In this document: piece by piece, positions 15,812 through 23,941 of the stretch
Layout of the letters: each line of letters starts with the position of its first letter
Position numbering within the stretch: the stretch's first letter is position 1
Assembly: GCA_041748315.1 (NCBI GenBank)
Contig: JBGTDM010000298.1
Span: 1 to 30,924 of the forward strand
DNA: 30,924 bases
Direction: 5' to 3'
Source of the DNA: CALMEE01 sp041748315
GTDB taxonomy: Bacteria > Planctomycetota > Planctomycetia > Pirellulales > Pirellulaceae
Program-made: the position numbers and the translations under genes
The notes under the pieces: model-generated
The model's input: the letters and a program-made list of their open reading frames with translations, nothing else
Told to the model about the DNA's origin: nothing
Database searches by the model: none

Positions 15812-16145
15812 TCGCCTCGATCAATTTATACCATTCCCATTCGCTGGACGACCACGCCAGTGCTGCCGCCAGCAACATGAGGGTCAATCCACTCCAAGTC
15901 AAGGGGTGGATCGGTGGCACTGCGTCGGAGAACTCGAATTCACGCTCGGCGAGCGCTTTTTGGCGACGCCATTCGAGCAGGGCATGACGCTGAGTCACTG
16001 ATAATTCGTCGACGGGATGATCGTCATTCACTGGACTGATCGTCAATGGTTTACCCGTTGCACTAATGGCTGCGGACGGCCAATGAGGTTCTAGCGCTAA
16101 GGTGAAAACGGTCGTCAGCAACACAAGATTTAAGTGGAATTGCAT
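15759..16145 (-). CDS. Small secreted or membrane protein of unknown function
   Basis: A 128-aa protein with a hydrophobic N-terminus ('LNLVLLTTVFTLAL', likely signal peptide) and one later membrane segment ('WSGLTLMLLAAALAW', about 84-98), followed by a basic cytoplasmic-looking tail ('RPRRRLLELG'). The region between is charged and lacks cysteines. I do not recognise a family. It converges with glyA and overlaps its last 53 bp antisense, which is unusual but tolerable for a short tail. The signal-plus-anchor layout makes it more credible than a chance frame. Confidence 0.55.
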   Translation of the reverse strand: MQFHLNLVLLTTVFTLALEPHWPSAAISATGKPLTISPVNDDHPVDELSVTQRHALLEWRRQKALAEREFEFSDAVPPIHPLTWSGLTLMLLAAALAWSSSEWEWYKLIEAIRPRRRLLELGNVSLAE

Positions 16146-16567
16146 CGTTTACTTTAACGTCTGAAAATTGCCCGTTGTCTACCCAGTACGTGAAACGAGC
16201 AAAATCCGCGCCGACCAGAATTTACGAGTGGATCCCCTGAGATTTCAACCGTGGCTCCGTTAGTAGGTTGCGTTTTGGCCTCAATCAAACCCGGGATGTT
16301 GACTTTTGCAGCAGACGGTGAGTTGAATGTTTTACTTCTGCACGGGCGTGTCGGAATCGCCGATATAGCCGGAACAAGCAGAAACATCGACAGATTCGAT
16401 CGATCATTCGCCTATAAAATCGAATTGAATTGTTAACCTTTTAAAACACGAAAATAGAAATAGTGGCGACCGCAGGGCAGTCGCGCGGTAAAATTGATAT
16501 GTAGGAAGAATTTGGGTTAGGCACTGGACGCCGCAAGTGTTTACTTTTGTTTAGGTGTTCCCCGCCG
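16146..16567. other. Intergenic region, little recognisable
   Basis: Between the divergent small membrane protein and the TPR gene. A 77-codon minus-strand frame (16154-16387) ends 8 bp before the membrane-protein start; it has a hydrophobic beginning but no recognisable domain and I do not call it. No clear promoter or terminator. Confidence 0.4.
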
Positions 16568-17131
16568 ATGGCTGATCAATCCTGCGCTTATCGTCGCCAG
16601 TTGCTACTTGAGGCAGAAGGTTATTTGGAACTAGCTATCATTTTCGATGATCGCTGGCCACTGGATGAATCGCAACGCCGAGTACTGACGTCGCGCTGTG
16701 TCGCAACGCTTGACAAAATTAAAAACCCCAAGGGTCGGCAAGCTCAAATTCATTACCTTCGCGGTCAAGCGATGCGATTGGACGAACGCTTTGAGGATGC
16801 GATTGAGTCGCTTGAATTGTCATGGCATTTGGAGAGCCATAACATTCATACGTGCCTGGCACTCGGTTGGTGTTACAAGCGAACCGAAAGAGTTCAGGAT
16901 GCGATCGAGGCAATGCAACTGGGGTTGAGCGTCGATCCACACAGCGCGATACTCCATTACAATCTCGCTTGTTATCTCTCGTTGCTCAAAAAAACTCGCC
17001 CAGCCATCAAACATTTAGCGATCGCATTGGATATCCAAGGTTCGTTAATCAACTTGGTCGCCAATGAGGCCGATTTTGATCCGATCCGAGAAATGCCCAG
17101 CTTTGCCAAGTTCAACATCATGATTGGCTAA
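16568..17131 (+). CDS. TPR-repeat protein
   Basis: About 187 aa from the ATG at 16568; a TTG at 16547 would add seven residues but is less likely. The middle holds at least three tetratricopeptide-like helix pairs: 'AQIHYLRGQAMRLDERFEDA', 'HTCLALGWCYKRTERVQDAI' and 'AILHYNLACYLSLLKKTRPA'. The C-terminal 'LVANEADFDPIREMPSF' is the closing motif of many planctomycete TPR proteins, where 'DFDPIR..P.F' follows the last repeat. There is no signal peptide, so it is likely a cytosolic scaffold. Partners are unknown; it stands alone. Confidence 0.82.
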   Translation: MADQSCAYRRQLLLEAEGYLELAIIFDDRWPLDESQRRVLTSRCVATLDKIKNPKGRQAQIHYLRGQAMRLDERFEDAIESLELSWHLESHNIHTCLALGWCYKRTERVQDAIEAMQLGLSVDPHSAILHYNLACYLSLLKKTRPAIKHLAIALDIQGSLINLVANEADFDPIREMPSFAKFNIMIG

Positions 17132-17167
17132 CGGTTGCCTGTGATGTTTCGAAGTCCAGCGACAGGC

Positions 17168-17182
17168 GTGTAGGTCGTTTCG
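17168..17182. terminator. Small hairpin after the TPR gene
   Basis: AGGTCG and CGACCT pair around a TTT loop about 40 bp after the stop of the TPR gene. No T-tract follows. It may be an mRNA end structure or a copy of an extragenic repeat. Confidence 0.3.
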
Positions 17183-17427
17183 ACCTGCTGGCATTCCTCC
17201 GGAAGGCATATTCCTCTGGATTGAACTATCGACCGGCGACGCCGCGTTGAACACAGGCAACGGGCGTTAATCTCCTGGCAAACCCCTAACCAACAATCTC
17301 GATGAGCGTTACGGATCCGAGAAGTTCATCCAGCCAGTTAAGCGATCCACGTTGGACAATTGGACAACAGGCCAATATCGAAATACCATGCAATCGACTT
17401 GAAGGACGCTGATCGGTTTCAAGCGTA

Positions 17428-18525
17428 TTACCGTTCCATCACCCGAAAGCCAATGGCAGGGACGTGGCTCGGCGCGATCACGCTATCATATTGATGGGCA
17501 CCTGGTGCAATTTGTCCCAGATCGTTTTCATAAATAGCGTCACTGCCAATCGCGCTACCGCGAACCAATGCGATATGGCCATCTTCGAACAGGCAATTTT
17601 GGCCGAAACCGTTGTGGTTTAGGCTGGCTCGTCCAGGTAGGTCATTGCTGGGTGCATCGGCCAACAACACAAAATTCGCTCGCCCCAACCGCTCTGGAGA
17701 GGTATAGCGTCCTTCCGAGAAGTAGCCGATCGAATATCCAAAGTCACCACCCATCAGGCGTTGCAGTTGGACCAGTGCAGCACCGCGCGCCGTTTGGATT
17801 TGCTCGACCGACGGAATCAAGCGTGCTTGATTGTCGCTAGTCCGACGCTCGGCACAAAAGAAGACTTTGTCGTTATCGACCATTTGCTGATGGATCAGCG
17901 TCGGCGCATAAACCCCAGCAACGGCCAAGTTGCCAGAATCGGGTATTGGCACGAAGCGAGCCCCATTTTCATCAGCATAACGCAGTAACGCAAAGCCAAC
18001 TTCACGCAAATTATTTTGGCAGGCGATTACCCGAGAATAAAACCGATTGGCCTGCAAAACCGGAAACAGAATCGAGCCCATTAAGATCACGCACATGGCA
18101 ATTGCGATCAAGTCGAATCGAGATATCGAGCGACCTGTAAATTCTAAACCGACGTGTGCGGTATTCCGGAACGCGGAACCAAGCGTTTCGTTGGTTGAGC
18201 GATACGAAGCGACCGACTCACAAGCGCGTCTGGCTAAACCGACTGGGACTGGGACAAATTCGACTTCACCGAAATGATTCAGCGGTTCAATTGACATTCT
18301 AATCAATTGCAGCTCGTCCTCGAGATCAGGGCACTGCTGGATGATCTTGTTAACCCGCTGAGCGTCACGATCATCGAGTGCTCCAAGCGCAAACCCTAAT
18401 AGATCGAGTTGTGAGTGGGCACCCAGATTCCGACGTTGACCGCCAGTTGGGTCATGATTTGTATGAGAGTGGTGCCGTCCATGGTCATCGTGTCCTGAGA
18501 AATCATTTCGCGAGTTTCGGTTCAC
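17428..18525 (-). CDS. Membrane protein: anti-sigma-like N-terminus joined to pilin-like H-X-DG domain
   Basis: A 365-aa protein encoded 3 bp after the sigma factor gene. Residues 1-30 are rich in histidine (H12, H15, H18, H19, H21, H24). Residues about 38-105 resemble the cytosolic part of anti-sigma factors ('LLGFALGALDDRDAQRVNKI'), though no zinc HCC motif is present. One membrane segment follows ('LIAIAMCVILMGSILFPVL'). The outer part starts with 'ACQNNLREVGFALLRYADEN' and contains 'NHNGFGQNCLFEDGHIALVR', both features of the planctomycete DUF1559/H-X9-DG pilin-like family. The hybrid suggests a transmembrane regulator that holds the sigma factor inside and senses something outside. The GTG start has no alternative Met nearby. 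Function is inferred from fusion and context. Confidence 0.75.
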   Translation of the reverse strand: MNRNSRNDFSGHDDHGRHHSHTNHDPTGGQRRNLGAHSQLDLLGFALGALDDRDAQRVNKIIQQCPDLEDELQLIRMSIEPLNHFGEVEFVPVPVGLARRACESVASYRSTNETLGSAFRNTAHVGLEFTGRSISRFDLIAIAMCVILMGSILFPVLQANRFYSRVIACQNNLREVGFALLRYADENGARFVPIPDSGNLAVAGVYAPTLIHQQMVDNDKVFFCAERRTSDNQARLIPSVEQIQTARGAALVQLQRLMGGDFGYSIGYFSEGRYTSPERLGRANFVLLADAPSNDLPGRASLNHNGFGQNCLFEDGHIALVRGSAIGSDAIYENDLGQIAPGAHQYDSVIAPSHVPAIGFRVMER

Positions 18526-18528
18526 GTA

Positions 18529-19209
18529 TTACTCTACATTGCTGTTGCTCAATACGTCCGTCAAACGGGCAATCGCGGCATGCAAGCGACTCTTCACGGT
18601 ACCGACCGGAACTTCCAGAACTTCTGCAGCTTCACGGTATTTCATCCCTTTGTAATAAACGAGATGGACGACAGCATGCATCGATTCTGGCAGTTGATCA
18701 AGGGTCTCTCGGATGATTCGATCGCGCTCGCCAGTTTGAACAGTATCAGCGGGGTTAAGTTCATTGCTCTCCAGTAAGCTGACCAACCTACCGACCTCGC
18801 TATTGTCGGACTGAGTCATTTGATCCAGACTGACCAAAGCGTGTCGCTTATTGCGTCGCTTGGCATCGATCGCCTGGTTGGTCGCTATCGTGTATAGCCA
18901 AGGCCGAACACGTCGACCTTGTTGAAATTGATCGCACTTCAAGTGAACTTGAAGAAAGGTCGCTTGAAACGCATCTTCAGCCATCTCCGAATCACCGAGG
19001 TAACGTCGGAGATAGGTGTACAATTCACGCTCGTACCGGTAAACCAACTGCGCAAACAGTTCGCGGTCGCCTGTTTGGCGATATCGCAGCAGCAATTGTT
19101 CGTCGGTCACCGGTAGCTCTTTAGCTCGCAATTGTCGAGAATGATCAAAGTGCAAATCGTTAATTGTGGCTTGCATTTCCTTATACGCATCATACCGAGG
19201 AAAGTTCAC
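18529..19209 (-). CDS. ECF-type RNA polymerase sigma factor
   Basis: A 226-aa sigma-70 family protein. Region 2 is visible as 'LFAQLVYRYERELYTYLRRY' with 'DAFQATFLQVH' and 'VRPWLYTIATNQAIDAKRRN'. Region 4 ends the protein as 'LPESMHAVVHLVYYKGMKYR' followed by 'EAAEVLEVPVGTVKSRLHAA', a helix-turn-helix for the -35 box. Regions 1.1 and 3 are absent, as in ECF sigmas. The GTG at 19209 gives the longest protein; an ATG at 19176 is possible but sits too close to its AAGGA. It is cotranscribed with the membrane partner gene and diverges from the permease operon. Target promoters are unknown. Confidence 0.92.
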   Translation of the reverse strand: MNFPRYDAYKEMQATINDLHFDHSRQLRAKELPVTDEQLLLRYRQTGDRELFAQLVYRYERELYTYLRRYLGDSEMAEDAFQATFLQVHLKCDQFQQGRRVRPWLYTIATNQAIDAKRRNKRHALVSLDQMTQSDNSEVGRLVSLLESNELNPADTVQTGERDRIIRETLDQLPESMHAVVHLVYYKGMKYREAAEVLEVPVGTVKSRLHAAIARLTDVLSNSNVE

Positions 19210-19347
19210 CTGCGACCACCCCGAATCGAATTTCTTCGAAATTTGGCGGATTCAGACAAACGCCCCTTTTGAAGCGACTCCCTTTAAAAAGTGTGAATTT
19301 CTCTGTCCGTTGTAGATATCGCAGGCGGTTCGACAAGTCAGGTCCGT

Positions 19348-19376
19348 TTGACACTGATTTTTTCGCTATTTAAACT
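19348..19376 (+). promoter_or_regulatory. Candidate promoter of the permease operon
   Basis: A perfect TTGACA (19348-19353), a 17-bp spacer and TAAACT (19371-19376; 4 of 6) precede the permease gene. The -35 box coincides with a TTG that could be mistaken for the start codon, which argues for the downstream GTG as true start. Confidence 0.5.
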
Positions 19377-19428
19377 CGCTGCTTTCACAATCGTCACATT
19401 TAGCAATCCCCGTGCCAGAGGAAAAATC

Positions 19429-21084
19429 GTGCTCGAAAAAAAGTACAAATGGTGGGCGACCGGCGACGTAAATGCCTTTTTCGGCCTGATGTTAGATAAT
19501 ATTGCTGGCTTGGTACTGACGGTGGCGATGCTGTCATCGATTTTCGATTTCCCGGTAGAATTTGCACTCCGCTACATGATTCCTGGGACCGCACTGGGCG
19601 TATTGGTTGGCGACCTGATGTACTTCGCGCTGGCGTTTTATCTCGCTCGAAAAGAGAATCGGAGTGACGTGACCGCAATGCCATTGGGTCTGGATACCCC
19701 CAGCACCATCGGAATGGTCTTGTTCGTGCTGGGGCCAGCGTTTTTGGCTGCAAAAGCCGCCGGGATGTCTGAGGAAGCGGCGGCCATGCAAACCTGGCAT
19801 ATTGGCATCTGTGCAATCTTCATCACCGGGTTGATCAAAGGATTTTTGGCACTCGGATCAGATTGGATTCGGCGAGCTTTCCCCCGAGCTGGACTGTTGG
19901 GATCACTTGCGGCGATTGCACTTGTGCTGATTGCATTCACTCAGCTACCAAAGCTGGCAGCGAATCCACTGGTTGGATTTCCCGTATTGGTTATCGTTTT
20001 CGTTACCCTCATTGGCCGAGGCCGCTTGCCATTCAAAACTCCTGGAGCATTGGGCGCCCTGCTGATCGGATGTGCTATCTGGTACTTGCTAGTAGCTTCA
20101 GATCAATTGTTTACTACTAGCTTGGCCGATACCGAATCGACCATCAAGCTGGTTTGGTTTCCACCAGAATGGCTCACAGTCTTCCAGTTTCAATGGCTAG
20201 ACCAGTTCACCAATGCCATCGCTTATTTGCCGTACATTATTCCGTTCGCGATTGCCACGGTCATTGGCGGGATCGATTGCACTGAAAGCGCTGCTTCTGT
20301 TGGAGACAGTTACCGAACGAATCACATCATCGGTATCGAAGCGGCGGCAACGTTGATTGCCGCTTTGTTCGGCGGCGTCATTCAGACAACGCCCTATATC
20401 GGACATCCCGCGTACAAAGCAATGGGAGGACGAGCGGCCTACACCTTGGCGACCGCATTATTTGTTGGCGGCGCTGGCGTGATCGGATATTTCAGTTTGC
20501 TGTTTAGTATCATTCCCGAAGCGGCGGTGCTGCCGATTCTGATCTTCATCGGTATTGAAATTAGCGCACAGAGTTATTTCGCGACTCCCCGACGCCACTA
20601 CGCAGCCTTGGCTGTCGCTTGCCTCCCAGCCATGGCAAAGTTAATCATGATCTACCTGGGGCAGTACCTTCCAGTAACCGCCGAGGAAATCAAGGCAACG
20701 TTTCGACCTGATTTGCAGGAACAATTACTCTACTTGAAAATGTTAGCTGGGGGTTTTATTATTACCAGCCTGATTTGGGCGTCGTCGCTGGCACAGATCA
20801 TTGACCGACGCTATTTCAGCGCGTCCCTGTATTTTGCAGTCGGCGGAATACTTGTCCTGTTTGGCGTGATGCATTCACCTCTCGACGGTGATCGGATGTT
20901 TTGGCCGTGGCAACTGAAAAACCTGGAGCCGGCGCTTTGTCATCTGATTTTAAAGATCGCTGCCGCTTATATGATTATGTCGGCTTTGATGTTCGCGATG
21001 GGCATCATGTTTAACAATGGAATGTTAACTGATGGACCGCCAAAAACGATCGATCGTGACGAAGATTTTGAGAAGATTGCATGA
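19429..21084 (+). CDS. NCS2-like nucleobase/xanthine-uracil permease family protein
   Basis: A 552-aa inner-membrane protein with about 12-14 hydrophobic segments. The first part ('WWATGDVNAFFGLMLDNIAG' and 'DVTAMPLGLDTPSTIGMVLF') and the substrate-region-like 'VIGGIDCTESAASVGDSYRT' with 'FGGVIQTTPYIGHPAYKAMG' recall the NCS2/AzgA permeases that import purines, pyrimidines or related solutes by proton symport. The GTG start follows AGAGGA by a normal spacing and lies after a promoter candidate; a longer frame from the TTG at 19348 is disfavoured. Its stop overlaps the next gene's ATG (ATGA). The substrate cannot be read from the sequence; the family assignment is good but divergent. Confidence 0.82.
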   Translation: MLEKKYKWWATGDVNAFFGLMLDNIAGLVLTVAMLSSIFDFPVEFALRYMIPGTALGVLVGDLMYFALAFYLARKENRSDVTAMPLGLDTPSTIGMVLFVLGPAFLAAKAAGMSEEAAAMQTWHIGICAIFITGLIKGFLALGSDWIRRAFPRAGLLGSLAAIALVLIAFTQLPKLAANPLVGFPVLVIVFVTLIGRGRLPFKTPGALGALLIGCAIWYLLVASDQLFTTSLADTESTIKLVWFPPEWLTVFQFQWLDQFTNAIAYLPYIIPFAIATVIGGIDCTESAASVGDSYRTNHIIGIEAAATLIAALFGGVIQTTPYIGHPAYKAMGGRAAYTLATALFVGGAGVIGYFSLLFSIIPEAAVLPILIFIGIEISAQSYFATPRRHYAALAVACLPAMAKLIMIYLGQYLPVTAEEIKATFRPDLQEQLLYLKMLAGGFIITSLIWASSLAQIIDRRYFSASLYFAVGGILVLFGVMHSPLDGDRMFWPWQLKNLEPALCHLILKIAAAYMIMSALMFAMGIMFNNGMLTDGPPKTIDRDEDFEKIA

Positions 21085-21761
21085 ACAATCCTGATTCCCG
21101 TTTGCAGCGCGTGCTCGAACCCGAGGTCATGGACTCGCCGGAAGAGGCGCATGACTATAACGAGATGGATCACTCGGCCGTCAACAAGTCGTTCGTTGAC
21201 GATTTTATCGTTGCAGGCTTCAGCGGTGGTGACGTGCTCGATGTCGGAACTGGAACTGCGTTAATTCCTATCGAATTGGTCAAACGCGAAGTCGATTGCC
21301 GAATCATGGCCGTCGATTTGGCTGCACATATGCTGGACCGAGCCAAAATGAATATCGCGATGAATGACTGTTCTGAACGGATACAGCTTTCGCAAATCGA
21401 TGGTAAAAAAATGCCGTTTTCCGAATCAATGTTTGATGCCGTGATGAGTAATAGTATTATTCATCACGTGCCGAATCCCATCGAGTGTCTACAAGAAGCG
21501 ATCCGCGTCGTCAAGATCGATGGATTGGTTTTCGTTCGCGACCTGTTGCGGCCTTATGACGATTCGCAAGTGGCCACGTTGGTTGAAGAATACGCGGGAA
21601 ATGAAAATATCCACTCGCGTCAGATGTTTGAAGACTCGCTACGCGCGGCGTTATCGCTTAAGGAGGTCCGAAGTTTGGTCGGCGAACTGGGATACGAACC
21701 TGAAACCGTTCAACAGACAACAGACCGACATTGGACTTGGATAGCGCGTCGCATAGCATGA
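21081..21761 (+). CDS. Class I SAM-dependent methyltransferase
   Basis: A 226-aa Rossmann-fold methyltransferase. Motif I 'VLDVGTGTALIPIEL' binds SAM, followed by acidic 'MAVDLAAHML' (motif II), 'QIDGKKMPFSESMFDAVMSN' (motif III region) and 'HHVPNPIECLQEAIRVVK', all in the UbiE/Methyltransferase-11 style. It overlaps the permease stop by 4 bp, so translation is coupled, and the two may act on the same compound. The substrate is unknown. The C-terminus 'HWTWIARR' is common in related planctomycete and other bacterial methyltransferases. Confidence 0.9.
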   Translation: MNNPDSRLQRVLEPEVMDSPEEAHDYNEMDHSAVNKSFVDDFIVAGFSGGDVLDVGTGTALIPIELVKREVDCRIMAVDLAAHMLDRAKMNIAMNDCSERIQLSQIDGKKMPFSESMFDAVMSNSIIHHVPNPIECLQEAIRVVKIDGLVFVRDLLRPYDDSQVATLVEEYAGNENIHSRQMFEDSLRAALSLKEVRSLVGELGYEPETVQQTTDRHWTWIARRIA

Positions 21762-21900
21762 CCCTTTACCTCCGGAATCATTACCCGATCAATCCATAGT
21801 ACGTGCCACTGACTGCTTATCCTGGCTCTTCCCGATATCCGATTTCATTATTTGTTAAGCGAAACCGCTGCAAGTTCGTCGATTCAACCCGGTCCAGTCC

Positions 21901-22218
21901 ATGAAACAAGTTGTCGCCATTGTAAAACCCTTCCTCGCTGAGAAGGTCATTCGCGCCATCTCTCAATTGCCGATCAACGAGCTGATGGTCCGCGAAGTCA
22001 AGGGATATGGCCGACAAAAAAATTACCTGTCAAAATATGAGGACAATGAATTTTCTGTCGCATACCTGCCTAAAGTCGAAATTAATGTATGGGTAGGGGA
22101 TGAACTCGTCCAACAAATTATCGAGCAGATCCAATCGAGTTCTCGCACTGGGCGGATGGGCGATGGAAAAATTTTTGTGTTGCCCAGCCGACTGGCGAAC
22201 GACTTGATGTCTGGTTGA
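21901..22218 (+). CDS. PII-family signal protein with altered regulatory residues
   Basis: A 105-aa homologue of GlnB/GlnK, which are trimeric sensors of ATP/ADP and 2-oxoglutarate. The fold signature is clear: 'MKQVVAIVKPFLAEKVIRAI' at the start, 'VKGYGRQKNY' before the T-loop, 'AYLPKVEINV' after it, and the B-loop 'TGRMGDGKIFV' with K90. The residue at position 51, normally the uridylylated Tyr, is Phe ('DNEFSVAYLP'). The C-terminus ends in 'RLANDLMSG' and lacks the usual 'RIRTGE' arginines that contact ATP phosphates. It is about 7 aa shorter than GlnB. It lies 139 bp after the methyltransferase in the same direction. A role in gating the nearby permease, as GlnK does for AmtB, is inference. 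Confidence 0.85.
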   Translation: MKQVVAIVKPFLAEKVIRAISQLPINELMVREVKGYGRQKNYLSKYEDNEFSVAYLPKVEINVWVGDELVQQIIEQIQSSSRTGRMGDGKIFVLPSRLANDLMSG

Positions 22219-22586
22219 ACACCGTTTGCCAAAGTAATGACCCACTGATTCTCTACGCTGATCGGTTGCGCTTCCATGACACTCGATAGCTAACTTTAAG
22301 TGAATTCCTGTAGGTGAAGTTCCCGCAATTCGCCAGCCAATGTCCCACAGTTGCGTGCGCTCGCCAATCTGCAAGTCGACTCGTAGGGACTGCGCATGGG
22401 TTTTAAATTGGTTCCGGGTGAGAAGCGTGGTAAAGTTTTCCGGCTGCAGCAAGTGGTTCTGTGCCACGTCCGACCGACGATGCAGGAAATTCATATGGGC
22501 GACACTTGATAGCAATGGGGCTTTCTGCAATAGTTTAAGGAGTGGATGCAATCCCATCGATCGCCATGTATGAAAGGCACTTTTCA
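22219..22586. other. Intergenic region with an uncertain minus-strand frame
   Basis: No supported gene. A minus-strand frame runs from 22587 back into the PII gene; its part here reads like ordinary protein ('LRVDLQIGERTQLWDIGWRI') but it has a TTG start and 189 bp antisense to PII. It may be chance or a remnant. Confidence 0.35.
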
Positions 22587-23858
22587 ATGAAACCTGCTAT
22601 TCGTCTATCAGTACTTGCCATTGTCTCATTCATCGGTTTCAGCTCACTCTGTTTTGCCCAAACCGATCCGGATAGAATCGATTTTGTTACGCAAGTCAAA
22701 CCTCTTCTGGAAAAGCACTGCATGCGCTGCCACGGCCCGGAGGTCGAGGAAGGCGGCGTACGAGTGGACCGCAAAAGCTACCTCATTGATGTGTACATCC
22801 AACCAGGCGAGGACCCCAGTGAAAGTGATTTTTTCGAGCTGTTGGTCACCGACGACGAGGATTTCAGAATGCCTCCAGTTGGCGAAGGGGAATTGACGGC
22901 CGACGAAATCACGGTCTTTCGGAAATGGATCGACCAGGGAGCTGATTGGCCCGATGACGTGACATTCAATCTGCCTGCCGAGGAGCCGAGTGACGACGAC
23001 ACGCTTGGCCAAGGGAGTGATCCAGAATCCAAAGATGGCGATCAGGCGAGCACGGCGGAGCGAGCCACAAAACCAATCTCTGTGCCGAAGAAATCGGTAC
23101 CCGAGAATTTTTGGGTAGCACTCTGGGAGAATATTGGTGTTCTCCACCCAGCGATCGTCCATTTTCCCGTTGCCATGCTGATCGGCGGTGCCTTGTTTGC
23201 CTTGTTTGGCTTTCGTGGCGATTCACCACTCGGCGACGCTGCCTACTATTGCCTGTGGTTGGCAGCTTTGAGCGGAATTTTGGCATCGGTCGTCGGTTGG
23301 TCTTACGCCGAGTATTACCATCGTAATGCCGCCACCTGGGATGATTTTGACTTTTCCAAGACGATTGTGCAACATCGATGGCTCGGAATATTGCTCTCGG
23401 TGCTGACTCTCATTCTAGCTTTCATTGCTCGAAGCAACCGGCGAGGTGATCCGTATGCAAGCGGTTGGTTCTGGAAATGCGGTATGCTCGTGTTAGCCGG
23501 TTTGTGCGGTTACATCGGATATCTCGGCGGCGAAATGACTCATCGCGGCGAGGTCGAACGAGCGCTCAAAAATATGGGACTCATCGATCAGACAGTGCGT
23601 GAACCAGTTCTAAATCCTCAACTTGAAGATGAGGATGAAGCGGACGCGTTGGATGAGCAAAACGACGACCTACAGAATGTACCCGATGAAAATAACTCAA
23701 ATGCTACCGATGACATTCCGTTCTCAGATCCAAAGTCAAAAACGGATGACCCTGATGAAAAGGCAGACGTGGTTGAGGATGATCCTCCCGCAGATGGAAA
23801 ACTCATCGACGATCCTCAAGACAAGAAGGACCAGTCTGATGATGATGACAGCGAGTAG
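22587..23858 (+). CDS. Cytochrome c-type domain fused to DUF2231 membrane domain
   Basis: About 423 aa from the ATG at 22587, which gives a clean signal peptide ('LSVLAIVSFIGFSSLCFAQ'); an upstream start would hide it. A Planctomycete-type cytochrome c domain follows, with heme motif C45-M-R-C48-H49 in 'LLEKHCMRCHGP', the typical 'GGVRVD' after it, and M95 in 'FRMPPVGEGELT' as likely axial ligand. After a polar linker comes DUF2231 ('GVLHPAIVHFPVAMLIGG'), with four membrane segments to about residue 320. The last 85 residues or so are strongly acidic (Asp/Glu-rich, few hydrophobics). It probably anchors an electron-transfer heme at the membrane; the redox partner is unknown. Confidence 0.87.
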   Translation: MKPAIRLSVLAIVSFIGFSSLCFAQTDPDRIDFVTQVKPLLEKHCMRCHGPEVEEGGVRVDRKSYLIDVYIQPGEDPSESDFFELLVTDDEDFRMPPVGEGELTADEITVFRKWIDQGADWPDDVTFNLPAEEPSDDDTLGQGSDPESKDGDQASTAERATKPISVPKKSVPENFWVALWENIGVLHPAIVHFPVAMLIGGALFALFGFRGDSPLGDAAYYCLWLAALSGILASVVGWSYAEYYHRNAATWDDFDFSKTIVQHRWLGILLSVLTLILAFIARSNRRGDPYASGWFWKCGMLVLAGLCGYIGYLGGEMTHRGEVERALKNMGLIDQTVREPVLNPQLEDEDEADALDEQNDDLQNVPDENNSNATDDIPFSDPKSKTDDPDEKADVVEDDPPADGKLIDDPQDKKDQSDDDDSE

Positions 23859-23941
23859 CCGACAAAAAGGTTATCCACGGGTCATTGTGACATCAGCAAT
23901 GTGATCTTCAGTGAAATTGATTGATCCGAGTAGGATCGCAA

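Noticed and set aside
16154..16387. 77-codon minus-strand frame upstream of the small membrane protein
   Set aside because: Hydrophobic start and an 8-bp gap to the next gene are suggestive, but the rest shows no domain and no ribosome site was seen.
22030..22587. 185-codon minus-strand frame opposite the PII gene
   Set aside because: It begins at TTG, lies 189 bp antisense to a clearly real PII gene and has no recognised domain. The part outside PII could be a remnant, but evidence is too thin.
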